Part shown: one piece after another, positions 11,143 through 20,679 of the stretch
Layout: each line of letters begins with the position of its first letter
How positions within the stretch are numbered: the stretch's first letter is position 1
NCBI GenBank assembly: GCA_030522415.1
Contig: CM060105.1
Coordinates: 11,512,206-11,576,205 of the forward strand
From: Channallabes apus
Lineage: Eukaryota > Chordata > Actinopteri > Siluriformes > Clariidae
Reading direction: 5' to 3'
Length of the DNA stretch: 64,000 bases
Notes under the pieces: generated by a model
What the model was told of the DNA's origin: nothing
The model's input: the letters and a program-made list of their open reading frames with translations, nothing else
Databases searched by the model: none
Program-made: the position numbers and the translations under genes

Positions 11143-12708
11143 CAGGGGCGTAAATCCCGGGGGTAAATCCCGGGCGTAAATCCCGCCCCCTCCCAAAAAA
11201 AATAAATAAAAACGCATTCTCTATTGTGAAAAAATATATGTATGTAGACCTAAGATAATTGTGTAAGTAGAAAAAAAACCCCGCAAAAAATTCATTTAGA
11301 AACAGTTGGGTTCCCCCTCCGCTTCCTCACAGTGGTTTGGCCCGCTGCCAGCTTTCCCAGTTCAAGTCGGGTATTTTATTCACTGTAAATAAAGCGATTC
11401 TCTTTAATATATTTGATGCAGACAATTCATAAATTAGTTGCGGCAAAAATGCTGATTACCGACGTAATTTTCCATGAATCTGCTATATTAGCGATTAAAA
11501 TATTACTTATCTAGTTAACGTTATCTTGTTTACAATGGCTTGTTGCATAGTGCACTGCAACTAACACGACAAACACCATTTCCCATGCAGTGTTTTATTT
11601 GTGACGACTTGGCATAATGTTAACATTAACGGCCACAATTAGCATATTGTTTAGCTGTACATTTACTAAATGAGCACTGTGCCTAGTCCGAATTGTATAT
11701 TTTTGTATTATCAATATTCTGTTCTAAGTGTCTTAATTAATTTTAAATACAATTTTGAACCTTTTTTTATTATTTTTTGATAGTTTTACTTTCTTTATGT
11801 AAAGCAATTTGAATGACCATTGTGTATGAAATGTGCTACAGTATAAATAAACTTGCCTTGCAATGTCCTAGATAAATGGACATAAGATAATTTTTCAGTG
11901 ACTTAAACGCCAAGTAAGTACAAGTTCACATATTAAGGATATTTGGCTTTAAGAATGGGTGCTTATGAAAATACTAATGTCACAATATCAATCACAGGCA
12001 AAGGAGACAGAAATTATTGAGGGACAGGTAGACCAGGGTCAATCAGATCTACAGCTGTCGGGTAAGCGTGGTGCTTTTATTGAAGGGATAATGACAGATT
12101 TTTTTTTTTTTGTGGGGGGTGAACAATTTCTTTAATGTTTTTTGAGTTGTGGCTGTTTAGTAGAAAGTAATAGGCTCACCAATTTACAGTATGATCTTTC
12201 AATTTAGCAAGTGTAATGTAAACAAGTTAGTTAGTATGAGTATGGAAAACATCTTTTCCTGCATTTTTTTCTGCTTCAGGATTCAGTCTGTTCTGAGACA
12301 GTGAGAGTAGAGGAAGGGGCAGATTCAGGACCAAGGAGGGAGCCGGAGATAGCAGAACAAAGAGATGATATTGCCAACACCAGCACAGGGAGCACAGTTT
12401 TTAGTTTAGATCTCATGTTTACATTTTATTGTATGTTGATGGCTTGACTGTAAACAACATAAACAATGCAATAAATAGTTTTGAAGAAAAATCTGCTTTG
12501 TCATTGAACCTGAGAAAAACTTTGAAAATAACCATAATGGTGCAGTCTCCGTGCTACAATAATAATGATAGAAGCAAAGTTTTTCACTGTGGGGACATAT
12601 CTTTATAAGGTCAATTTGACTGTATTATATGTGTCCCCTTCAAAAATTGCTCATGAGAAATTTTATATTTATTGTCCCCCCTACTGTTAAATGAAATTTA
12701 CGCCCATG
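11143..12708. mobile_element. hAT-like candidate with CAGGGGCGTAAAT ends
   Basis: Left end CAGGGGCGTAAAT and right end, reverse-complemented, CATGGGCGTAAAT. These form a plausible terminal inverted repeat. The left end carries a small tandem repeat of cgtaaatcccgg. No clean 8-bp duplication is visible, so the hAT label rests only on the ends. Its interior (about 11990..12480) recurs at 50299..50770 and around the hAT insertion at 42027. This suggests a family, or capture of this region from the large elements. Confidence 0.4.
11998..12447 (+). pseudogene. Two exon-like segments of unknown acidic protein
   Basis: Exon-like 11998..12061 has an AG acceptor before it and GTAAGC after it. It reads KETEIIEG...QGQSDLQ. 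The second, 12280..12447, follows ctgcttcag and stays open for 55 codons to a TGA (VRVEEGADSG..., ending FTFYCMLMA). The splice phase between them does not fit: joining them meets a stop within a few codons. Related copies lie at 43268..43415 and 50550..50725. I do not recognise the protein; acidic low-complexity leaders occur in some hAT and ZMYM-type proteins, but that is speculation. Confidence 0.3.
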
Positions 12709-12977
12709 CTTGAGGCATCCTGGAGGAAAGGGGCGGGTGCTCAAGAACCCGCCGCCCTCCCCCCTCTGCACGTGCCTGTATGTGTGTGTGTGTGTGTGTC
12801 TTTAAGTATATACAACGTGAAAGCGCGCTCAGTTACAGCTCAGTCCCTCTTCTCACCTTTGATAGGTGAGAAGTTATCAAACCGGTTTCGGATGGGGGAA
12901 TTGGCACAATTCAGGGGTTTAAAACTATTTAACAAGACCGAGACGTCTCTGCCTAAAATGTATTTCTCCAGCAAAGC
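12709..12977. repeat. Left arm of an inverted repeat around the GACGTC element
   Basis: The part from about 12840 (caaaccggtttcgg, gagacgtctctgcc) is the inverted counterpart of 14850..14935 (aggcagagacg, gaaaccggtttg). A GT microsatellite lies at 12780..12799. The palindromic flank was split by the GACGTC-rich element. Related caaaccggttt sequence recurs near 44405 and 55490. Confidence 0.5.
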
Positions 12978-13573
12978 ATCCCACTAAACATTGGACGTCG
13001 GATAGACGTGCAGATCATGTCTATATTGGGTCCGTCGGTCCATGACCAATTCTGGATGTCTATTCGACGTCCAAACTAGGTCCACTATTTGGACGTCAAA
13101 ATGACGTCCAAGTTGGGTCATGGTTGGACGTCCAAACTAGGTCGACTATTTGGACGTCCAACCATGACCCAACTTGGACGTCCAAAATAGGTCCACTATT
13201 TGGACGTCCAACCATGATCCAACTTGGACGTCATTTTGACGACCTAATCTATCTTATTTTTTTTTGGACGTCATTTTGACGTCCAAACTAGGTCCACTAT
13301 TTGGACGTCCAACCATGACCCAACTTGGGCGTCATTTTGACGACATAATCTATCTTATTTTTTTTTTGACGTCATTTTGACGTCCAAACTAGGTCCACTA
13401 TTTGGACGTCCAACCATGACCCAACTTGGACGTCATTTTGACGACCTAATCTATCTTATTTTTTTTTTGGACGACATTTTGACGTCCAAACTAGATCCAC
13501 TATTTGGACGTCCAACCATGAGCAAACTTGGACGTCATTTTGACGTTCAACATTTGACCTAATTCTGACCAAA

Positions 13574-13642
<69 letters not shown>

Positions 13643-14439
13643 ATACAATATAAAATAAAAACACAAATAACCTTTAAATAAAATTAAAACTGTTAAAGGG
13701 AAACAGGAAAATGTAAAAAAGAAACATTGTGGCGTGGGCGGGGCAGCGTCTGACGACCATCATGCTTTGCGGCGGGTTGCTGTGGTGAGGAAATGTGTTT
13801 GGGTTAATAGCTTCGGCCAAGTTTAGGTGTATTGAGTATGTGTGTGTGAGAGATTTGTTGAATGTGTTCGGTTCATGCTAAACCTGAATTGGGTTTGGTT
13901 CTCGAGTGATTGCGTTTCTTTTCCCGTGCATGCTGTGGTGAGTAAAGTACTTCCAGCCATTTGCATTGGGAAGTAATCAATCCAACTCGTATCTCCACGA
14001 TAGCGAGCGAGCGCGATCAAAGCGGAGCCCAATGGTGACGCTGCGCAAGTGCCGTCAGCCGCTTTGGTGGAGTTAACATTAGACGTCGGAATAAAGACGT
14101 CGCCGGCATTACAAAACAACCCCATCAATGGACGGAAATTAGACGTCCAAAAATGACATGAAAAAGACATCACTACGATAGTCTCACCGACGTCAAAATT
14201 AGACGTCGAAAAAAAGACGTCGCCTGGCGTTACAAAACAACCCCATCAATGGACGGAAATTGGACGTCCAAAAATGACATGAAAAAAACGTCACTACGAC
14301 GTCAGAATTAGACGTGCGGTAGACGTCGAAAAAAAGACGTCGCCTGGCGTTACAAAACAACCCCATCTATGGACGGAAATTGGACATCCAAAATGACATG
14401 GAAAAGACGTCGCTACGACGTCACATTGCGCAGTGGGAT
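12978..14439. mobile_element. GACGTC-rich DNA element with ATCCCACT ends
   Basis: Starts ATCCCACTAAACATTG and ends with the inverse of ATCCCACTGCGCAATG, giving short inverted ends. Inside each end are tandem, partly palindromic units around ggacgtcc (13030..13560, mainly a 100-bp unit with tccaaccatgacccaac) and gacgtcg (14080..14430). A TA run (13577..13638) separates the two halves. The outermost AT may be a 2-bp target duplication instead of element sequence. CACT ends suggest CACTA-like elements, but there is no coding sequence. A segment at 13700..14080 is unique here. Confidence 0.55.
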
Positions 14440-14749
14440 AGAATAAATAGAAATAAAATGCTTAATATTAATAATATTGATCTTAGCTGGATGGTCTAAT
14501 TCTCAAAACCGTTTAAGAAAGACTTAATAAAAAAAACCTCATAACTCAAAAAGATCATATTATGTTTATATATATATATATTTTTTTTTTTTTATAGTAA
14601 CTGAACAGCTCTCTTCTCTCCAATCCACTCATACACCACAATCTCCTATTTCTCTGTGCGCGCGCTGCAGCCTGTGAATGAATACACGCAGCGGAGGTTT
14701 TACGTATTTAAAACGTAAAAAGGTGTCTCCATCATAAATAGACATGAAT

Positions 14750-14819
<70 letters not shown>

Positions 14820-15600
14820 AGAAAGGTGTTTTGGTGGCGAAAAGCATTTTAGGCAGAGACGCCTGCTCGTTTGTTTTAAAACCCCCCAATTCTACCCCCA
14901 TTCCCGGAAACCGGTTTGATAACTTCACACCTTATGTGAATGAAAGGTGAGATGGGGGAATTACAGTGGGGGTTCTGTGGGTGTCCAAACTCAGAAGGCT
15001 ATGTGTCAGCCGATAACTGCTCCTTTGATCTGCTGGTTACAGCGGGGCGCCGACTGCTGATGAGCGTATAGTAGCCTGTACAAGCTAGGCCATTTTTAGA
15101 TTACATTTGTACTCAGCCCCCCTAAAAATTCTCCATAAACTTGACACAAATTTCTGGTCGCCCATCGTCCCCTTTAAATTTGATATGAAAGTGTCTGCAG
15201 ACTTCGGCTCCTCCCCGTCTTTCAGTGCGGGTCTTCATTGTCTATATTAATGAATTTGAATAAATAGCCTAGTAGCTGTGAAATTTTAAGGGGTTGAATA
15301 GAGAACCTGTCTTATTTATGTAGCTAAAACACGAAATTAAACTAGATAACATGATCAGAGTTTTAATATTTATATTTAACTAGATGGAAGGCTTTTCAAG
15401 TCACATGGAAAAAAAAATTCTGTTCAGTTCTACAGTTTATCCCCACACAGTTTATTCCATTGTACAGCCTCAGGACAATGTAATCAATGTAATATGCTGT
15501 TTTCTGGTTAAATTTTTCCGATTTGACCCGTACATAGAAAGTCTATACTGTAAACATATTTTATATTATATAAAAAATAAAAGAATCGCTCAAGTTTGCT
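14440..15600. other. Repeat debris, no gene
   Basis: 14473..14512 is the second copy of the R6 end. TA and GA runs lie at 14754..14816. 14850..14935 is the right inverted arm partner of 12840..12970. 15005..15090 resembles the hairpin block at 45292 (gataactgc, tttgatctgctgg). From 15585 the block R4 begins. The remainder, 15100..15580, shows nothing I recognise. Confidence 0.45.
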
Positions 15601-16409
15601 AGCGGATAGCAGAGATTGCACGATATTACAAATATATATTTTTGTGTCACATACACTTTACTGCATGCTACAAACAAACTCACCCGTAATTGTCAGGTAA
15701 AATCTACTTAATTAAATTAACAATAAAATAAATCAAGTAAAAGTTACATAATTATACTTAATGCACAAATTACTTGATTATTTTAAATAAATCTAAAGTT
15801 AATGCATTGTTGTATCAGCAGGAACCTTGATTTTATGAAATTACTATCATTTTGTTTTGTGAGAGCTTCCCTTACTTGGTTTTATCAATTACTCCCTATA
15901 ATAATGTCAACATTGCTAATTTATGTTTTGAAAGAAACTTAAGTAATTATTTCATCTATATATTTCATAAATCACACAACTAAAATATAATTAAACAGTT
16001 TGTTCACGAACATTACCAAATATTTGTGACATTCACAGTCTAGATACAGGTTGTCTTTTTAATAAAAGTGCCTTCAGCCAAATTTTGCATCCATAGAAAC
16101 AACTGCATGGCACCAGGGCCTGAAATACTTGTTTTAAACAAAATTGTGTAAAATAATAATAAATAAAATACAGAAATATTTATGAATTCATTTAGAAATA
16201 AAATGCAGCAGAAAATACTTTAAACAAACTGTAGATTAAACTTTAAAACTTAATAGCCCTCTGAAGCAGGGAAGTTGCAACATTCAAATCAGCACTCTGG
16301 ACTAGTGCACTTAAAAGTATGCCATTGAAACCTTAATGCATTAAAACATTTTAAGCTGAACATGTAAACACAACATGTAAACACTTGTAGTCAAGCCAAA
16401 TCAAATGTT
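15601..16409. repeat. Downstream flank of the minus-strand SAMD3-like exons
   Basis: Matches 47350..47863 and 56180..56550 (cacacaactaaaatataatt, cattcacagtctagat). The unbroken stretch at 16055..16085 is the empty site for element B, and 16205..16250 is the empty site for L2 copy 2. No open frame of interest. Confidence 0.6.
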
Positions 16410-16642
16410 TTAAGATGATAACTTCATCTTTAAAGCTTGCACTTTTGGTGATAGCTTAATCCCATCAAGTTCTAGAAGAACTTTCTGAAAATAGCTCAAA
16501 TGTGTAGCACAGTGCTCGGGGCTATTGGCACATTCTTGCAAAATTTCCTCTCCTTCAAGGATTATGGATACACCAACCGGTTCTTCCCCTTCAACAGCAC
16601 GGACGACAAAGATTTTAAGAAGGTGTCACTTCGTCTGTCCCC
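16410..16642 (-). pseudogene. SAMD3-like terminal exon, frameshifted (element A)
   Basis: Reads on the minus strand from an AG acceptor (atgcag) to TAA. The C-terminal part reads EPVGVSIILEG, then LSYFQKVLLELDGIKLSPK and ends KLSS. From memory this resembles the tail of the multi-copy SAMD3-like proteins of fish (pattern IxEGxEVL...FQKxxxxLDGxxLSxKV). Compared with the copy at 63516..63758 it lacks 10 bp near its start, which shifts the frame from the splice site and meets a TGA. Function of the family is unknown to me. The 60-kb copy shares the same 10-bp gap. Confidence 0.5.
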
Positions 16643-17047
16643 CTGCATAAAATTTACAAGAAAATAAATAATTTATTTTGAGAAACAAAAAAAATCTGAA
16701 TTGCTTCCACCTGTGCTGACTTCATTGAGAAAAAAATTATAATAAAAATAAATGATAATAAAAAATGACCATCACTTCATGTACTTCATATTGTTAAACT
16801 TGGGTTAAATTGGTTTAGCACTAATCTTGCATCAGTAAAACATGGCATGAGATGGCTTTACAGTGTCATGAAATCCTATGATGAATGCGGAGTTTGTATT
16901 TAAAGGGTTAGTCCAAACATGAAAATTCGTTCAATAATTACTCAGATTTATATATTCATTTGCATTTATATGCTTCTGTCCAATACAACAAACAATATAT
17001 TCAAGGTATTAATAAATTGTATAATTAATAAGAAAACAATGCTTTAC

Positions 17048-17104
17048 CAGGAAATCATCAAAGAGAGCCTCTTCAGATTCATGTCTCATCTTTACGCTTT
17101 GTTT
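17048..17104 (-). pseudogene. Candidate 57-bp internal SAMD3-like exon
   Basis: On the minus strand ttttcacag precedes AAACAAAGCG and GTAAAG follows TTTCCTG. The 19 codons (KQSVKMRHESEEALFDDFL) are open and in phase 0, which fits a terminal exon that starts GGG GAC. The copy at 60934..60990 is also open with four substitutions giving four changed residues. Part of a 3-exon minus-strand model with 17860..18100 as first exon; transcript evidence would be needed. Confidence 0.4.
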
Positions 17105-17859
17105 CTGTGAAAATATTTACATTGTATCATTACATAATCTTTTATTCGTACAACTACATTTAAGCATTTCTTCATATTTTGTAAGTTTGCCTTTATCCAA
17201 AGCAAATTACAAAAGAGGAAGGCATCAAGCATGTCAAGCAGTGCTACTAACACAAAGTTTCTGACACCGTTAGAAAAATACAAGATAGATCAGCGAGGGA
17301 TTAAGGAAAAAGTGAGAAGCAAGAATCATGTGTGGAAAGATTAAGCATGCAGGGTCACAGGATGACTCGACTTATTTTTATTGTCTGCAATGCGATTTAG
17401 ACAAATTAGAACTGCTGTCAATACTGTATCAACATATGTACAGGTTCTTTACTCGTAACTCATTAATAAAGTTCGGCTTCAGGAAAAAAAAACATTTATT
17501 GCTAGTGCTCTTTTACCATTTAATGCTTTAACACACACGACTCAGTTTGTTCAGAAATGGCATCTAACTGGCGAGCCTTTGTCTGAACACGCCGTTTTCA
17601 CGAGGTGTGGGGGTAAGAAACACACATCTCGGTGTATTAATCCGCGCGCTCGGTTCGTTATTATTTTATTTATTTATTTATTTACCACAGGACCCCTGGG
17701 GGGCTCCGTAGATTCAGGTTTTTACACGAAAACTGTGTTTTGTGAATCTCCACACCATTAAAAACTGAAATTGCTAATTGTACGTCCTGAGATTAAGATG
17801 AACATTAATTGGGAGTCATGAAAGCGAGAATCACATCCAAAAAAGAAAGCTAAACTTAC
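17105..17859. other. Intron-like sequence of the minus-strand gene unit
   Basis: AT-rich, no open frame worth reporting. Bases 17385..17425 form the uninterrupted version of the site occupied by the MULE-like element at 61262..62423. A tttatttatttatt run lies near 17670. Confidence 0.5.
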
Positions 17860-18145
17860 CTCGAACACGACAAACTCCAGCCCCAGCCACGCCGTGTTGT
17901 ACCTCCGTGATGATTCCCAACCGACTGATCCACAGCGCGGGCACAGCGTCTCCAAACACGCATGCGCAGTTTAATTTGCACACATTTTCGGCTTCAGTAG
18001 ACACACAATACTTCAGACTGAAACACGACTGCCCCCTACAGGTAATGAAGGGCATGTTCACAGCTTCCCGCACGCAGCCGCGCAAAGCCGCGGCAAGTCA
18101 CGGGATCCCTTTTCTCGAAACGCGCGTTTTTAATGGCGACATCTG
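17860..18145 (-). promoter_or_regulatory. Right end of element A: GC-rich promoter and exon 1
   Basis: On the minus strand this runs from the right terminus (CAGATGTCGCCATT) through a CpG-rich stretch (gccgcggctttgcgcggc) to a good donor, TCGAG|GTAAGT, at 17854..17860. The same arrangement occurs at 62878..63153 and, as an isolated piece, at 62032..62212. A compact GC-rich region followed by a splice donor suggests a promoter and first exon for the SAMD3-like unit. The start site is not determined. Confidence 0.45.
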
Positions 18146-18676
18146 TACTTGTTATGAATTTGTTGTTGTGTTTATTTTTATTTTATTTGTGGTTATTTCA
18201 TTTATTCTACCTTGTTCTATTAATTAGTAAAGCATTAAGCTTGTTACATGAGCCATAGTTATGCATCCATTTTGACAATCTTAAGTTGGTCTGTGATGTC
18301 ATTCTACTATGACATGTATTTGTATGACTATCGCATGATAGAAAATTCAGTTTAGATGCGGAAGGCTACGGAAACACAAGCTTTTGACCGTACGCTCCCG
18401 TAAGTAGATATATACAACAAGAGTGTTGTTATATACGTAAGCTAAGAATGTAAGATACAGCAACTAGGTTGTTGTAAAAGTCAGAGATTTGCAAGATGCA
18501 GCTACTGGTGTCTGTAACCACAGTGGATTTACTCAAGACGACTTTATGAAGTGTTGATTCTTTGATGCTGACAAAATAAACAACAAGAGACAAAGAGATC
18601 GGACTTCTGTTGTGTGAGTGAAACTTTAAACCAAAGCTACGCGTCAAAACTAGTGAAATAATATGACTGCATCTAC
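18146..18676 (+). repeat. Remainder of the BEL/Pao 3' LTR
   Basis: Continues the LTR interrupted at 3079. It begins with the duplicated TA, carries an AATAAA at about 18576 and ends near ctgcatctaca. Joining 3062..3079 with this gives an LTR of about 545 bp that starts TG and ends CA. The exact 3' end is uncertain because the partner LTR is outside the window. Confidence 0.6.
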
Positions 18677-19059
18677 AGGCAAGCTATTTATTTATTTACT
18701 TGCCCCCCGTAGAAGATAATAGAAAACCGCTTAGCAGCACAGATTATTATTTTTTCCTCCAGGTTCGTTTGCCGCCCCCCACGTGACATGAAAAAATGCC
18801 GCCTGGGCGGCTGCCCAGTTTGCCCACGCGCTATAAAATACTTGTGGTTTGTTGGGTTACATGGAATTTTACTACGCGTTTACTACTACGTTTTTTTTGT
18901 GTTGTGGTTATTATTGCTGCAGTTATTATTCTTCAATGTGTTTAACATGTTCTGTATTCTTTTGGATTGTGTCAAACCCCCCCCGTCATTGCCGCTCTTA
19001 CGCCTTCCCCACGCTTCCCCCGTTATCGTATTTAACCGTGAGGAGTCAAGTGGCGTATA
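18677..19059. other. Spacer with palindromic GCCGCC motif
   Basis: No gene. Near 18799 gccgcctgggcggc is a perfect inverted repeat followed by tgcccagtttgccca. A C-rich run lies at about 18979. The last two bases, TA, flank the foldback element. Confidence 0.4.
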
Positions 19060-19543
19060 CAGTGGTTACTCAATCGGGATAACCATCCCGCCGCGCATAC
19101 CGCCGTTTAAAGGCAACAGCGGCCAAAATAAATCAGTTGCATTTCAAAGTCATTCGTTAAATGGCCGCCAGGTGGCACAAAGTGACATTTTCATTCATCG
19201 CAGTAAATACAACAGTGATGGTAATTTCCACAACAAACATGAAAAATCTGAACCAGAGCTATTGATGTGTACTGTACAATAATGAGTAAAAAAAAATTAC
19301 AGTAGATTTATTAACTGAAATAAATGACCATATTTTTCAAGAGAATTTTCAAGCCCCACTCATCAAACAAAATTATAACGAAATCGGTCAAGTTTACTAT
19401 TCATTTAAATATAAATTTCTAAACCAATTAGATCAAATAACACCAAGTTAATATTATAACAGGCTTACTTCGTCACTTATCAAGAGCTTGCGTGCAAAGA
19501 AGTCGAGTGGCTTATTAACGTCACTGGGGTGCATTGTCTCTAA

Positions 19544-19616
19544 GTGCCTGCTTGGTGTAGCAGTTAGAGCGCTTGGCCAGGGATCTACAAAGCGCCGGTT
19601 TGAATCCCAAGTGATG
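19544..19616 (+). other. tRNA-like sequence 1 (left arm)
   Basis: Shows a box A-like TGGTGTAGCAG and a box B-like GGTTTGAATCC with tRNA spacing. The anticodon arm does not fold cleanly, so it is a tRNA-derived sequence, not a working tRNA. Inverted partner at 24088..24158. Confidence 0.5.
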
Positions 19617-20062
19617 TTTTAAAATTGTTTTATTTTAAAACTAAATAAAATGTTTTAAGTGCGCTTAAGGTAGAGTCTTATAAAGGCTATGTAGACTTAT
19701 ATAGTTTTATTATATATGTTTTGCACATTAATCTGAGTCCTCATCTGTTTAGTTTTTCTTTCCAGCCGGCACGAATACGCGGCTCCATCCCTTTCCCGCC
19801 TATTCAGGGAGCCTACGGAGTGAGCGATTAACCATAGTCAAATCGATTGGTGTGCGCCCAACTCACGTTACTCGTGAGTCGGCCTATTCATGCCGGCTGG
19901 TGATAATTAACATTAATATGATCTCGGGCTTGCTCACGATGCTCAACATCTATAAAATAGCAAAGTATTGTGTATAGAGTGATAAAAAAAACTATCTAAG
20001 GCATGTAAAGAACAGTATGGAGGAATGGGTGCTATTTAAAGTCTGGGGTGCGTTGTCTCTAA

Positions 20063-20137
20063 GTGTCTGAGTAGTGCAGCGGGTAAGCCCGCGTTGTTTC
20101 ACGCGGGGGGGACACGGGTTCGATCCCTGCATGATAC
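20063..20137 (+). other. tRNA-like sequence 2 (left arm)
   Basis: Box A-like AGTGCAGCGGG and a perfect box B GGTTCGATCCC (20117..20127). A strong stem cccgcg/cgcggg sits where an anticodon arm would be, but with an 8-base loop. Different family from sequence 1. Partner at 23516..23588. Confidence 0.5.
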
Positions 20138-20273
20138 TGGTTTAAATTTTTTTATTCTAATTATAGCAAAATGAAAATAAAACAAAATAAAATGTTTTAT
20201 TTTGATTTTGCTTCAGCATACTATAGGAAAAACACCCAACTCGTTTGTATTCTTTAAATTTAGGGGAGTGACG

Positions 20274-20309
<36 letters not shown>

Positions 20310-20482
20310 ATTATACTGATGAAAAGTGGTGGATTATTCAGTGAAACGAGGCTCATCTGAAAGATGTTAGGCACATCAGTCACTTAACCCCAAATAAAAG
20401 GTATTTGAGTGTTCTTATATAGTTGTAAAATAACAGATGTACAAACGGTGCGCACTGAATATTAAACCTATACCAGGCATGA

Positions 20483-20679
20483 TGTTTTTTTTTTTTTTTT
20501 TTTTTATAAAAATATCAAGGAATATTGTTAACATTTTACAGATTAAAAACAATGCAATTTATGCTATCATAAGGAAAATCTCAATTTCTTCCATTCCAAG
20601 GATTAAAAAAGGTAACAATGTCAACTTTAGAATCTAGAATCCGGAAGATTAAAATTACACAAATTTAAATCACTGAAAG
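20483..20679. other. Foldback interior left of the hAT element
   Basis: Poly-T run then AT-rich sequence; no gene. Its last 8 bases, ACTGAAAG, are the hAT target duplication. Confidence 0.5.

Larger units (their letters stand above)
3080..18145. mobile_element. Element A: 15-kb DNA element, CAGATGTCGCC termini
   Basis: Left end reads CAGATGTCGCCTTTAAG and the right end, on the other strand, CAGATGTCGCCATTAAA. The similarity continues for roughly 28 bp (GCGCGTTT). TA flanks both ends. Removing the element joins the two parts of a BEL/Pao LTR, which supports a single insertion. Layout: GC-rich left end, dispersed blocks shared with element B, L2 copy 1, a hAT-like candidate at 11143..12708, a GACGTC-rich element at 12978..14439, and minus-strand SAMD3-like exons behind the right end. 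Without L2 it is about 10 kb. No transposase was found. TA duplication recalls Tc1/mariner, but size and ends do not identify a superfamily. Confidence 0.75.
19060..20482 (+). repeat. Foldback left arm
   Basis: Pairs with 23162..24643. Holds two tRNA-like sequences, a conserved block with ccctttcccgcctattc, and a GT repeat at 20278..20308 matched by a CA repeat in the other arm. Confidence 0.8.

Noticed and set aside
16919..17110. Plus-strand 63-codon frame
   Set aside because: AT-rich frame on the strand opposite a better-supported spliced exon; no family match.
18788..19282. 164-codon plus-strand frame
   Set aside because: Crosses the terminus of the foldback element into its arm and shows no domain; the matching right arm does not keep it.
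19544..19616. Functional tRNA gene
   Set aside because: Box B reads GGTTTGAATCC and no clean anticodon stem and loop could be drawn; it is repeated inside transposon arms.
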